A stretch of 64,000 nt of DNA from Streptomyces sp. 35G-GA-8. Its GTDB lineage: Bacteria; Actinomycetota; Actinomycetes; Streptomycetales; Streptomycetaceae. The number at the start of each line of letters is the position of its first letter. Position 1 is the stretch's first letter. Location: positions 90,733 through 154,732 of the forward strand of contig NZ_JAMHJQ010000016.1 in NCBI RefSeq assembly GCF_023534745.1, given 5' to 3'. Both the position numbers and the translations under genes were made by a program. Below the pieces are notes generated by a model that was given only the letters and a program-made list of their open reading frames with translations, had not been told where the DNA came from and searched no databases. Below, in pieces: positions 45,219 through 53,266 of this stretch.

Positions 45219-45544
45219 CGACGGGGAGCGGCAGCGGGGACGCGACGGCCGACGGCGCTGGCCGAGCCGATGCCGGACGCGGGTCCACTGACATGACACC
45301 GGCCTACTGGCATGCGGCGGGCCTACTGGCATGCCGCGGGACGACGCCGGGAAATCCAAGCTGCCGCGCCGGGAACAGCCGGTCCGGTCGGCACGGTTGC
45401 ATCGACCGAGGGACCGGCGCCGTACGGGCGGGGAAAGCGGAGATCACCAGGTCGTCCGCCCCACCAGGATCCGGGGTCTCGGGGTCGCGGTACGCCCGCC
45501 GCGCACACGGATCAAGACGTAATTTCCGCTGGAGGACTCGTTTC
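45219..45544. other. Upstream region of the LmbE gene with a 19-bp tandem duplication
   Basis: No gene is seen. Two tandem 19-bp units, GGCCTACTGGCATGC-GGCG then GGCCTACTGGCATGC-CGCG, lie at 45301-45319 and 45320-45338 and might be regulator binding sites. GGAGG precedes the ATG at 45545. Confidence 0.5.
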
Positions 45545-46378
45545 ATGACTGACCGGCCCTTGACGCTCATGGCAGTACACGCCCACCCCGACGACGAGGC
45601 CACCGGAACCGGTGGGGTCCTCGCGCGGTACGCGGCGGAAGGCATCCGCACGGTTCTCGTGACGTGTACCGACGGCGGTTGCGGTGACGGGCCGGGGGGT
45701 GTCAAGCCGGGCGATCCCGGTCACGATCCGGCGGCCGTCGCCTCGATGCGTCGTCAAGAGCTTGAGGCGAGCTGTGACGTCCTGAAGGTCGGCGATCTGG
45801 AGATGCTGGACTATGCCGACTCCGGGATGACGGGCTGGCCGAGCAACGATGCCCCCGGATCCTTCTGGCAGACCCCCGTGGAGGAGGGCGCCGCCCGGCT
45901 CGCGGAACTCATGCGGCATTACCGACCCGATGTGGTCGTCACCTACGACGAGAACGGCTTCTACGGCCACCCCGACCACATCCAGGCGCACCGCATCACG
46001 ATGGCGGCGCTGGAGCTGACCGAGCTGACACCGAAGGTGTACTGGACGACGATGCCCCGCTCGATGGTGCGGCGGTTCGGGGAGACGATGCGCGAGTTTC
46101 AGGAGGACATGCCGGAGCCGGATCCTGCCGAGGCCGCCGCGATGGCCGAGATCGGCCTCCCCGACGACGAGGTCACCACGTGGGTGGACACCACCGCGTT
46201 CAGCGGTCAGAAGTTCGACGCGCTGGCCGCGCACGCCAGTCAGGGCGAGAACATCTTCTTCCTCAAGATGGGCAGGGAGAGGTTCGAGGAGCTGATGGGC
46301 GTGGAGACCTTCGTACGCGTCCAGGACGCCACCGGGGCGGCCGTACCCGAGAACGATCTCTTCGCCGGACTGCGCTGA
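45545..46378 (+). CDS. PIG-L/LmbE deacetylase, Mca-like
   Basis: 277-aa zinc-dependent N-deacetylase/amidase. Metal-binding motifs AVHAHPDDEATGTGG (residues about 10-20) and GFYGHPDHIQAHRIT (about 140) are intact, with TCTDGGCGDGPGG between them. Relatives act in mycothiol biosynthesis (MshB) or mycothiol conjugate cleavage (Mca), or on antibiotics; length and the C-terminal FALDAL-like segment fit the Mca/MshB group, but exact substrate is uncertain. A good ribosome-binding site (CTGGAGGA) fixes the start. Confidence 0.88.
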   Translation: MTDRPLTLMAVHAHPDDEATGTGGVLARYAAEGIRTVLVTCTDGGCGDGPGGVKPGDPGHDPAAVASMRRQELEASCDVLKVGDLEMLDYADSGMTGWPSNDAPGSFWQTPVEEGAARLAELMRHYRPDVVVTYDENGFYGHPDHIQAHRITMAALELTELTPKVYWTTMPRSMVRRFGETMREFQEDMPEPDPAEAAAMAEIGLPDDEVTTWVDTTAFSGQKFDALAAHASQGENIFFLKMGRERFEELMGVETFVRVQDATGAAVPENDLFAGLR

Positions 46379-46699
46379 TCCGCCTCCCAAGGCTCGGCAC
46401 AACTGGGCCGTGCCACAACGTGCCCGTGCTGTCGGTACGCAGCGGTCCGCTTGCTCTTCGGGGCGAGCGGGGCCGTACACGGCGACGCGGACCATGAGCC
46501 GCCTCCGAGGGCGCGTAGCAGGGTCGTGGTCCGCACAAGAACCCCACGAGAACCCACTGTGTCAGCACGTTCGTGTCAGCACGTTCGTGTCTGCACGTTC
46601 GTGTCTGCACGTTCGTGTCAGCACGCGTGTCAGCACGTTCGCGTTGAGCGAGAGGCGCTAGGCCGAGCCGCTTTCCGGTAGTCGGTGTCTGTCAGGTGT
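46379..46699. other. Intergenic region holding 14-bp iterons
   Basis: No gene between the convergent LmbE and motif-protein genes. Contains the tandem repeat described separately. Confidence 0.5.
46560..46641. repeat. Six tandem copies of a 14-bp unit
   Basis: Unit TGTCAGCACGTTCG: exact at 46560, 46574 and 46628; two copies (46588, 46602) with TGTCTGCACGTTCG; one shortened to 12 bp (46616, TGTCAGCACGCG). It lies between two convergent genes, so promoter control is unlikely. It may be a variable-number repeat or a protein-binding cluster. Confidence 0.9.
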
Positions 46700-47062
46700 T
46701 CACTTCGCGCCCATGAGTTCAAGGACCTTGTTGACGGCCTCGACGACCGGTACGCCGAGCGCACCGATGGTCGCGGCGATGCCCGCGACGGCGAGCAGGG
46801 CGCGGTGCCGCTCAGGCGGTTGGACATCCGCGTCGGCGCGGAGTGCCGGCAGCGCGTCGTCCAGAGCGTCGGAACTGACCGGCGGCACCTGGGCGCGCAG
46901 TTCCTGGATCAGGGTGAGGAGCTCGCGGAGGGCTTCTTGGACGGCCTGGGGCAGTTCTTGGACCGGAGTGACTCGCTTGTCGATGCCGATGTTGCCCGAG
47001 CCGCCGTACATGGAGACGTGGTCGCCGCTTCCGAAGTAGTAGTGCTGGTTTCCGGTGCTCAT
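46700..47062 (-). CDS. Small protein with N-terminal Gly/Asn amyloid-like motif
   Basis: 120 aa. Residues about 7-27 include HYYFGSGDHVSMYGGSGNIG, the same motif that ends the upstream-encoded DUF6232 protein. Then come a coiled helix (ELPQAVQEALRELLTLIQELRAQV) and a hydrophobic C-terminal helix (ALLAVAGIAATIGALGVPVVEAVNKVLELMG) that could insert in membrane. The ATG overlaps the DUF6232 stop (TGATG). It may be a small membrane-active effector recruited through motif pairing (inference). Confidence 0.75.
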   Translation of the reverse strand: MSTGNQHYYFGSGDHVSMYGGSGNIGIDKRVTPVQELPQAVQEALRELLTLIQELRAQVPPVSSDALDDALPALRADADVQPPERHRALLAVAGIAATIGALGVPVVEAVNKVLELMGAK

Positions 47063-47781
47063 CAGCTCGCCATCCCTACGTTGCCGGTGCCGCCGTACAT
47101 GTTGACGTTGTCTCCGAAGTAATAGTGCGCGGGGCTGATCGTGATGGTGTCCACCCGCACCTCGAACTCCGCCTTCGGGTTCTCGATCGCGTCGGCGATC
47201 TGGTGGGCGAGCCGCCGCAGTTGGTCCGGGTGAGGGCTGGTCACCACTGCGGCCGAGAGGCCGGAGGTCTCGACGGCCAGGACGAAGTGCGAGGGCGCGC
47301 CCAGTACCTTCACCATCTCGACGAGGGAGTAGATCAGCGCCGCGCCCGCGACGATCAGGACGAGAGCGGTGAGCCCGGCGGAACCACCGTTGTCGCCGCT
47401 TCCGAAGCCGCTGGACGCGTCGATCGCGGCAGCGAGCAGACCGAGGAGTGTCGTCACCGCCCCAATGACCAGCAGCCGCTTGACGAAGAGCAGGCCGGCT
47501 TCTTTGCGTCGGGGGTGGATGGTGAGCGTGTGCACCCTGGCGATGTTCTGGATCGGGTAATAGGCGTCACCGACCCAGAGCAGCCGTTTGCTGACCCGCA
47601 GGTTCACCCCGGTGATCGGCTGTGCCGAGGCCGCCGGTGCCACATCGGGGTACGGATCGGCAGTGGGCGGTGGACCGACCGGCGGTGGTGGCGGGGCGGT
47701 CGGCGGTGGCGGGCCCCCGACTGTGGATGCGGCGTCGGAGGGCGTGTTCCATGCCTGTCCCGCCGAGTCTGCTGATGTCAC
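47062..47781 (-). CDS. DUF6232-like membrane protein with C-terminal Gly/Asn motif
   Basis: 239 aa. GTG 47781 is preceded by AAAGGGGGC, a strong site; the frame extends further upstream without one. A Pro-rich leader (residues about 15-50) is followed by VNLRVSKRLLWVGDAYYPIQNIARVHTL, the DUF6232 signature, two transmembrane helices (LLVIGAVTTLLGLLAAAI, ALVLIVAGAALIYSLVEMV), a soluble domain and C-terminal HYYFGDNVNMYGGTGNVGM. It forms a coupled pair with the motif-bearing small protein. Confidence 0.82.
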   Translation of the reverse strand: MTSADSAGQAWNTPSDAASTVGGPPPPTAPPPPPVGPPPTADPYPDVAPAASAQPITGVNLRVSKRLLWVGDAYYPIQNIARVHTLTIHPRRKEAGLLFVKRLLVIGAVTTLLGLLAAAIDASSGFGSGDNGGSAGLTALVLIVAGAALIYSLVEMVKVLGAPSHFVLAVETSGLSAAVVTSPHPDQLRRLAHQIADAIENPKAEFEVRVDTITISPAHYYFGDNVNMYGGTGNVGMAS

Positions 47782-47835
47782 GCAAGCCCCCTTTGGTCCA
47801 CCATGCCGGCTGACGTCCATTCACCTGGTCAAGCG

Positions 47836-48537
47836 TCACTGGCGCAAGTGCATTTCACCTTGCTGGTGATGGTGCCACCGCGAAGCCGGGCCAGGAACGG
47901 CAGATGTGCACGCCGAGGGCAGCGCCCGCTTCATCCCCTTCAGATGAAGGACGTCCAGCTCATGGCCGTACGCCGACCGGGCGGCCGCGCCGTACAACCG
48001 CGGCTCGCACGACGGCGAGGAGCGCACGCTCTCCGTCGCCGCCAGCGTGTTGAGCAACTGCGTGGTGATGCGGTCGAGTGCCGGCCTGACCTCCTTGTCG
48101 AGGTCCGGCCGCTGAGTGGGCCGCTCTTCGGGATGCGCGTCCCAGTGCGTGTACAGCCCGCGCTGTACCAGCTTGTTCGCCTCGATCTGGTCCCCGAAGA
48201 CGGCGACCACCGCGTCAGGATCCAGCCCGAGCCCGACGGCCCGAGCGGCGGCGTCGTCGAGGATCTTCCGCTCCCGCGCGGGGTCGTCGATCGGCCGGTC
48301 GGTGCCGTACTTGGCGGCGGCCACCTTGTCGGCGATCAACAGTCGCTCGGCGAACAGGTCGGTCAGCGGGGTGAGTCCATGAGCAGCGGAGGGCGGGGCC
48401 GCCGCGGGCCGCGGCTGGGCGACGGCGGGCATGGCGGCGGCACCGGAGAGCAGCAGCGCGGCGGATGAGGCGACCAACACGGATCGCGTACGTCGGATTC
48501 GCACAGGGCGTGTCCTGTCCATAAGGGGGGTGGTCAA
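47836..48537 (-). CDS. Secreted chorismate mutase (AroQ-gamma type)
   Basis: 233 aa with a signal peptide (VLVASSAALLLSGAAAMPAVA). The mature domain matches exported AroQ-gamma mutases: LTDLFAERLLIADKVAAAKY, IDDPARERKILDDAAARA, DAVVAVFGDQIEANKLVQRG (catalytic Arg/Lys/Glu-bearing helices). It converts chorismate to prephenate outside the cytoplasm; the role is unclear in a bacterium with normal aromatic synthesis. The C-terminal about 30 residues (GPASRWHHHQQGEMHLRQ) are unusual and His-rich. The true start may be MDRTRPV, five residues in. Confidence 0.85.
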   Translation of the reverse strand: MTTPLMDRTRPVRIRRTRSVLVASSAALLLSGAAAMPAVAQPRPAAAPPSAAHGLTPLTDLFAERLLIADKVAAAKYGTDRPIDDPARERKILDDAAARAVGLGLDPDAVVAVFGDQIEANKLVQRGLYTHWDAHPEERPTQRPDLDKEVRPALDRITTQLLNTLAATESVRSSPSCEPRLYGAAARSAYGHELDVLHLKGMKRALPSACTSAVPGPASRWHHHQQGEMHLRQ

Positions 48538-48789
48538 CGCCTATGGGATCACCTGATTGATGACGCGGCGGTCTCAAACAGCCGCCGGGCGGCGAGGGAA
48601 CCGGCTCGGTCAAGAGCCGGAACCGCTCGCCGGGAGTGGGCCAGGACGAGTGCCGGAGCGGTGCTCGCAGGAAGCACGTTCGTCGTGGCCAAGGTCCATG
48701 ACGGCTGAGTCCGCCCGAGGGTGGCTTTCCACGCGCACCCGGGTCCGGACGGTGACATGGCGCCCGGCCGTCTCACCTCGTGTCGGCGG

Positions 48790-49206
48790 TCATGCCGTCC
48801 GGACTCCGAGTTCGGCGAGCAGGCCGCGGACGCGCCGCTCGATCTCGTCGCGGATCTGGCGGACCGCGTCGACGCCCTGGCCGGCGGGATCGTCGAGCTT
48901 CCAGTCGAGGTACCGCTTGCCGGGGAAGACGGGGCAGGTGTCGCCGCAGCCCATGGTGACGCAGACGTCGGATGCCCTGACCGCGTCGATCGTGAGGATC
49001 TTCGGGGTCTCGGCGGACATGTCGATGCCGGCTTCGCGCATGGCCTCGACCGCGGCGGGGTTCACCGAGTCGGCCGGGGCGGATCCGGCCGAGCGGACCT
49101 CGACGCGGTCGCCGGCGAGGTGGGTCAGCCAGGCGGCGGCCATCTGGGAGCGGCCGGCGTTGTGGACGCAGACGAACAGTACGGATGGCTTGGACTTCTC
49201 AGACAT
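48790..49206 (-). CDS. arsC: Arsenate reductase (LMW-phosphatase fold)
   Basis: 138 aa. FVCVHNAGRSQMAAAWL is the active-site C-x5-R loop of arsenate reductases; TMGCGDTCPVFPGKRYLDW carries the redox cysteines. It reduces arsenate to arsenite for export by Acr3, probably with thioredoxin or mycothiol. The ATG overlaps the acr3 3' end by eight bases. Last gene of the operon. Confidence 0.93.
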   Translation of the reverse strand: MSEKSKPSVLFVCVHNAGRSQMAAAWLTHLAGDRVEVRSAGSAPADSVNPAAVEAMREAGIDMSAETPKILTIDAVRASDVCVTMGCGDTCPVFPGKRYLDWKLDDPAGQGVDAVRQIRDEIERRVRGLLAELGVRTA

Positions 49207-50335
49207 GGGCGGGACCTTCCGGGGCGGCGGCCGAAGCGGCCTCCGTGGTGGGGGCCGAAGCGGCCTCCGTGGTGGGCTGGGGAAAGTAGCGGCGGGCGGC
49301 GAGGGCGACGTAGACCAGGCCGATGAGGACGGGGACCTCGATGAGCGGGCCGACGACTCCGGCGAGGGCCTGGCCCGAGGTGGCGCCGAAGGTGGCGATG
49401 GCGACCGCGATGGCCAACTCGAAGTTGTTGCCCGCGGCCGTGAACGCGAGCGTGGTCGCTCTCGGGTGGTCCAGGCCGACGGCGCGGCCGACGGCCATGG
49501 ACCCGGCCCACATCAGCGCGAAGTACACGAGCAGCGGCAGCGCGATACGTGCGACGTCCAGCGGCCGGGAGGTGATGGCGTCGCCCTGGAGGGCGAAGAG
49601 GACCACGATGGTGAACAGCAGCCCGTACAGGGCGAACGGCCCGATGCGCGGGATCAGTCTCGTCTCGTACCAGGTACGGCCCTTGGCCTTCTCGCCCAGG
49701 CGACGGGTGAGGAACCCGGCCAGCAGCGGGACGCCGAGGAAGAGGAGGACGGAACGGGCGATCTCCCACACGGAGACGTCGAGGGCGGTCTGTTCCAGGC
49801 CGAGCCAACCGGGGAGTACGGAGAGGTAGAACCAGCCGAGAAGGCTGAAGGCGAGGACCTGGAAGACGGAGTTCAGGGCGACGAGGACGGCGGCGGCCTC
49901 GCGGTCGCCGCGGGCGAGATCGTTCCAGATGATGACCATGGCGATGCAGCGGGCGAGGCCGACGATGATCAGGCCGGTGCGGTACTCCGGCAGATCGGGC
50001 AGGAACAGCCAGGCGAGCGCGAACATCAGCGCCGGGCCGACGACCCAGTTCAGCACCAGCGAAGGGATCAGCAGGCGCCGGTCGCGGGTGACGGTGTCGA
50101 AGCGGTCGTAGCGGACCTTCGCCAGGACCGGGTACATCATCACGAGCAGGCCGAGCGCGATGGGCAGCGAGACCCCGGTGACGGTCACCTTCGCGAGCGC
50201 GTCGCCCAGGCCCGGGACCAGACGGCCCAGGCCGAGGCCCGCGGCCATCGCCAGCAGAATCCACACGGCGAGGAACCGATCGAGGAAGGAGAGCCGCCCG
50301 GCGACGGGCCCCGCGGGTGCCGCGCCGGTGCTCAC
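49199..50335 (-). CDS. acr3: Acr3 arsenite efflux permease
   Basis: 378 aa, about ten transmembrane helices (FLAVWILLAMAAGLGLGR, SLPIALGLLVMMYPVLAKV, LVLNWVVGPALMFALAWLFL, AFTAAGNNFELAIAVAIATFG). The LARCIAMVIIWN stretch contains the conserved Cys used by Acr3 for arsenite. GTG 50335 overlaps the arsR stop (GTGA). A short duplicated EAASAPTTEAASA stretch ends the protein. Confidence 0.94.
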   Translation of the reverse strand: MSTGAAPAGPVAGRLSFLDRFLAVWILLAMAAGLGLGRLVPGLGDALAKVTVTGVSLPIALGLLVMMYPVLAKVRYDRFDTVTRDRRLLIPSLVLNWVVGPALMFALAWLFLPDLPEYRTGLIIVGLARCIAMVIIWNDLARGDREAAAVLVALNSVFQVLAFSLLGWFYLSVLPGWLGLEQTALDVSVWEIARSVLLFLGVPLLAGFLTRRLGEKAKGRTWYETRLIPRIGPFALYGLLFTIVVLFALQGDAITSRPLDVARIALPLLVYFALMWAGSMAVGRAVGLDHPRATTLAFTAAGNNFELAIAVAIATFGATSGQALAGVVGPLIEVPVLIGLVYVALAARRYFPQPTTEAASAPTTEAASAAAPEGPAHV

Positions 50336-50727
50336 GAGGCGGCCCCGGCGGGTTCGGCCGGCGGTGCCCCGGCGGGGCGGGTGAGGATCGCGGCCAGGCG
50401 GTCGGTCATCTCGGGCAGCAGCCGGTAGTACACCCACGTCCCGCGCCGCTCGGAATCGATCAGCCCGGCCTGCTTCAGCAGCTTCAGGTGGTGGGAGATC
50501 GTCGGCTGGGACAGGTCGAAGGCCGGGGTGAGATCGCAGACGCAGACCTCGCCGCCCGCCCGTGAGGCGATCATCGACAGCAGCCGCAGCCGGACCGGGT
50601 CGCCCAGGGCCTTGAACACCTTCGCCAGCGTCTCCGCCAGGCCTTCGTCCAGGGGTGCGGCCAGCAGGGTGGGGCAGCATCCGTCGGCGCCGTCCTGGCC
50701 GAGGATCACCAGCTCTTGTTTCGACAT
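50332..50727 (-). CDS. arsR: ArsR-type arsenic-responsive repressor
   Basis: 131 aa. Winged HTH: VFKALGDPVRLRLLSMIAS, FDLSQPTISHHLKLLKQAGL, RRGTWVYYRLLPE. Cysteines in EVCVCDL (start of the recognition region, the typical C-V-C-D-L arsenite site) and DGCCPTLL. The start MSKQELVIL at 50727 gives the usual length. It represses the ars operon and probably the divergent arsI from the inverted repeat at 50762. Confidence 0.93.
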   Translation of the reverse strand: MSKQELVILGQDGADGCCPTLLAAPLDEGLAETLAKVFKALGDPVRLRLLSMIASRAGGEVCVCDLTPAFDLSQPTISHHLKLLKQAGLIDSERRGTWVYYRLLPEMTDRLAAILTRPAGAPPAEPAGAAS

Positions 50728-50761
50728 GCTTCTATGTTGACATTCTTCGATCCAAGAGCGC

Positions 50762-50793
50762 AACGTTGAATCGACAGGCATCGATTCAACGTT
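50762..50793. promoter_or_regulatory. ArsR operator
   Basis: Perfect 13-bp inverted repeat AACGTTGAATCGA-CAGGCA-TCGATTCAACGTT between divergent arsR and arsI. The TTGAATC/GATTCAA arms are typical of ArsR sites. A second related TTGACAT.CTTCGATCCAA element lies nearer arsR (50737-50755). Confidence 0.85.
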
Positions 50794-50815
50794 CCCACCT
50801 GATCGGGGAGACCCC

Positions 50816-51289
50816 ATGTCCCGCGTCCAGCTCGCGCTCAACGTCGCCGACCTCGAAGCGTCGGTCGCCTTCTACTCCCGGCTGTTCGGCGTCGAGCCCG
50901 CCAAGCGGCGCCCCGGCTACGCGAACTTCGCGATCACCACCCCGCCGCTCAAGCTCGTCCTCATCGAGGGCGAGCCCGGCCAGGAGACCCGCCTTGACCA
51001 CCTCGGCGTCGAGGTGGAGACCACCGACGAGGTCACCGCCGCCGCCACCCGGCTCAAGGACGCCGGGCTCGCGACGTTCGAGGAGAACGACACGTCCTGC
51101 TGCTACGCCCTCCAGGACAAGGTCTGGGTCCACGGCCCCGGCAAGGAGCCGTGGGAGGTCTACGTCGTCAAGGCCGATGCCGACCAAATGGGCAAGAGCC
51201 CCGCCCTCGACGGCGACGCCTGCCGCGCCGGGCAGGACGAGAGCGCCCAGCCCGCGCCGACGGCCGCGGGCTGCGCCTGCGGCGGCTGA
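50816..51289 (+). CDS. arsI: ArsI/CadI-like dioxygenase (C-As lyase)
   Basis: 157 aa, vicinal oxygen chelate fold. VQLALNVADLEASVAFYSRL and RLDHLGVEVETTDEV provide the metal ligands; NDTSCCYALQDKVWVHGPG holds the vicinal Cys pair of ArsI, which cleaves the C-As bond of trivalent organoarsenicals. A Cys-rich tail (GCACGG) may bind metal. Divergent from arsR across its operator. Confidence 0.88.
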   Translation: MSRVQLALNVADLEASVAFYSRLFGVEPAKRRPGYANFAITTPPLKLVLIEGEPGQETRLDHLGVEVETTDEVTAAATRLKDAGLATFEENDTSCCYALQDKVWVHGPGKEPWEVYVVKADADQMGKSPALDGDACRAGQDESAQPAPTAAGCACGG

Positions 51290-51368
51290 GCGGGACCCGA
51301 TCGGTGACGAGCGATCCGCCCAGGTCGGCGGAGCGTCCGGGAGTGGTCGGGGGTTTCTTGCCGCCTGA

Positions 51369-51399
51369 CACGGACAGGACCTCGTCGGTCCTGTCCGTG
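51369..51399. terminator. Bidirectional terminator
   Basis: Perfect 13-bp stem CACGGACAGGACC-TCGTC-GGTCCTGTCCGTG between convergent arsI and the secreted protein gene at 51415. Confidence 0.85.
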
Positions 51400-51414
51400 C
51401 CGGTCGGACAGGAC

Positions 51415-53016
51415 CTAGGTGACCGTCAAAGTCACCGGCCCGCCCGGCATCGGGGTGCCGTTCGGGAAGCCGAATGACGAGGTGTTCCTCGCCTGGTCGG
51501 AGAGGCGCAAGGCGATGGAGTACGTCCCCGGGGTCACGTTGGAGGGGAGCGGGAACGAGATCGTCAAGGGGCCGCTGAAGGTCAGTGTGGCGCCGCCGGA
51601 CACGGCCTCGATCCGCTGGCCCGAGGAGTCGATCAGGGCGAGGTCGAAGTTGTTGATACCCGCGGTGGTGCCCGAGACGTTGACCGTGAGACGGATGTCC
51701 GTGGAGTGGTCCGTCGAGGCGATCGTGGTGGGTGAGAGCGTGGCCCGGTCGATCTCCGGCAGCACCGTGACGGGTGCCGAAGTGATCGTCAGACCGGTCT
51801 CCGGTGCGCCGAACGCGGAGCCGTACAGGGCGACGTTCCCCGCGTTGTCCGTGATGATCATGCTGGTGATCGCGCAGGTGAACGCCCGCTGCGGCACTTG
51901 GTAGTCCACCGAGACGGTTCCGTCCGCCGCGGTCGACGCCGTGGTGGACGTCTGCCGGCAGCCGTGGACGCTGTTGGTGCCGACGACCGCCGACGCGACC
52001 CCGCCCTGATCGCCGTGCGGCCGGAAACCGACCTTGATGGTCCGGGCGCCGTGCCAGGTGTCGACCGGGTTCGGCGTCGCCGTGAAGCCGTCCGCGGAGA
52101 GAATGTCATTGGAGGTGACCTGGACAGGCGCGGCTGAGAGGTTGTCGTAGGTGCTGGTGTTGCCCGCGTTGTCGGTGAGCTCGACCTTCGAGACGGTCCA
52201 GGTGCCCGTTGCCGCGTGCGCGGGGAAGGTCACGTACACGGGGCAGGATCCGGCGTAGGTCTGGCCCCAGTCGATGGAGCCACAGCCCTGATAGCCCGCG
52301 TACCAGGTCCACTCGATGGCGAACGAGCCGGTCAGACGCTGGCCGCCGGGGCCGGTCAGCGTCAGGGTGCCGCCGGAGACGCCGGCCTGGGCGTCGTACA
52401 CGTCGAGCTCGTAGGACATGCTCGACGCGTTCTCGCCGACGTAGGCGTACGGCTGCCGGCCGTTGCCCACCGCAAGGTTGCCGTACGTCGGACCCTGCGC
52501 GTCGGCGAGCGTCTTCGCCTTGAACGTGCTGTGGAACGCGCTCAGCCGGTCGGCACCCAGGTCCAGTGAGGTGCCCGCGGTGTTCCAGGCCTCCAGCCGG
52601 GTGACGGCCCAGGTGACCGACGTCCCGGCCGCGTACTGCGGAACGGCCAGCGTCCACTCGTAGGTGGCTTCTTGGGGTGTCGAACCGGGAAGCACCGTGA
52701 TGTCCTGGCCGAACGAGCCCACGTCATAGGTCCCGACCAGCGGCACGCCCACATATGTGCCGGCCGTCGCGCCCTGGCGGCGCAGCTGGACCCGCGCGCT
52801 CATGCCCTCGGTCTCCGGGGTGGTGTCCGTCATCGTCCAGCGGAGCGTGACGGTGTTGCCGCCGTCCCTCGCGTCCACCGCGGACGGGGTGAAGTCCATG
52901 GTGGTGACGGCCATGGTGCCCGTCTCCTGTGTCGCCGCGGTCCCCGTGACCGGCGTCAGGGCCAGCGCGAGCCCCACTCCGATCGCCGCGACCATCCGTC
53001 TCAGCCGTATGCGCAC
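51415..53016 (-). CDS. Secreted Ig-like multi-domain protein
   Basis: 533 aa with a signal peptide (MVAAIGVGLALALTPVTGTAATQ). The mature protein is all-beta, with four or five Ig/Fn3-like units of about 100 residues containing repeated phrases: LTDNAGNTSTYDNLSAAP, ITDNAGNVALYGSAFG, LSDQARNTSSFGFPNG, and D-x-x-HGARTIKVGF. No catalytic motif. Probably an extracellular or wall-associated adhesive/structural protein. Confidence 0.8.
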   Translation of the reverse strand: MRIRLRRMVAAIGVGLALALTPVTGTAATQETGTMAVTTMDFTPSAVDARDGGNTVTLRWTMTDTTPETEGMSARVQLRRQGATAGTYVGVPLVGTYDVGSFGQDITVLPGSTPQEATYEWTLAVPQYAAGTSVTWAVTRLEAWNTAGTSLDLGADRLSAFHSTFKAKTLADAQGPTYGNLAVGNGRQPYAYVGENASSMSYELDVYDAQAGVSGGTLTLTGPGGQRLTGSFAIEWTWYAGYQGCGSIDWGQTYAGSCPVYVTFPAHAATGTWTVSKVELTDNAGNTSTYDNLSAAPVQVTSNDILSADGFTATPNPVDTWHGARTIKVGFRPHGDQGGVASAVVGTNSVHGCRQTSTTASTAADGTVSVDYQVPQRAFTCAITSMIITDNAGNVALYGSAFGAPETGLTITSAPVTVLPEIDRATLSPTTIASTDHSTDIRLTVNVSGTTAGINNFDLALIDSSGQRIEAVSGGATLTFSGPLTISFPLPSNVTPGTYSIALRLSDQARNTSSFGFPNGTPMPGGPVTLTVT

Positions 53017-53169
53017 TGTTCCCCCTCATTCTGTTTTCGTCCCCCGCGCTCTCGGGGAAGCCGGACTGTAACAGCGCCGGTCGCCCGACCGCACCGGGAA
53101 TTCGGTGATTTGTACAGCCGCCCTCGTGCCGTCAACGGGCGCCGCGCCAGGTCGAGTTGGCAGAGAAAA

Positions 53170-53210
53170 GCCCCGGCGGGGCAGGCCGTGAGTGCCTGTC
53201 CCGCCGGGGC
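53170..53210 (-). terminator. Terminator after the serine protease gene
   Basis: 17-bp arms with one mismatch, GCCCCGGCGGGGCAGGC / GCCTGTCCCGCCGGGGC, 56 bases downstream of the protease stop. Confidence 0.8.
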
Positions 53211-53266
53211 GTCGCGTCCGGAGTCGGTGGGCGGCTCCGCCGAGGCGGCAGGGTGCCCACCGTCGC

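Noticed and set aside
48557-50428. 623-aa plus-strand frame over the arsenic operon
   Set aside because: Antisense to acr3 and arsC; low complexity (Glu/Asp/Gly/Arg) and no family features.
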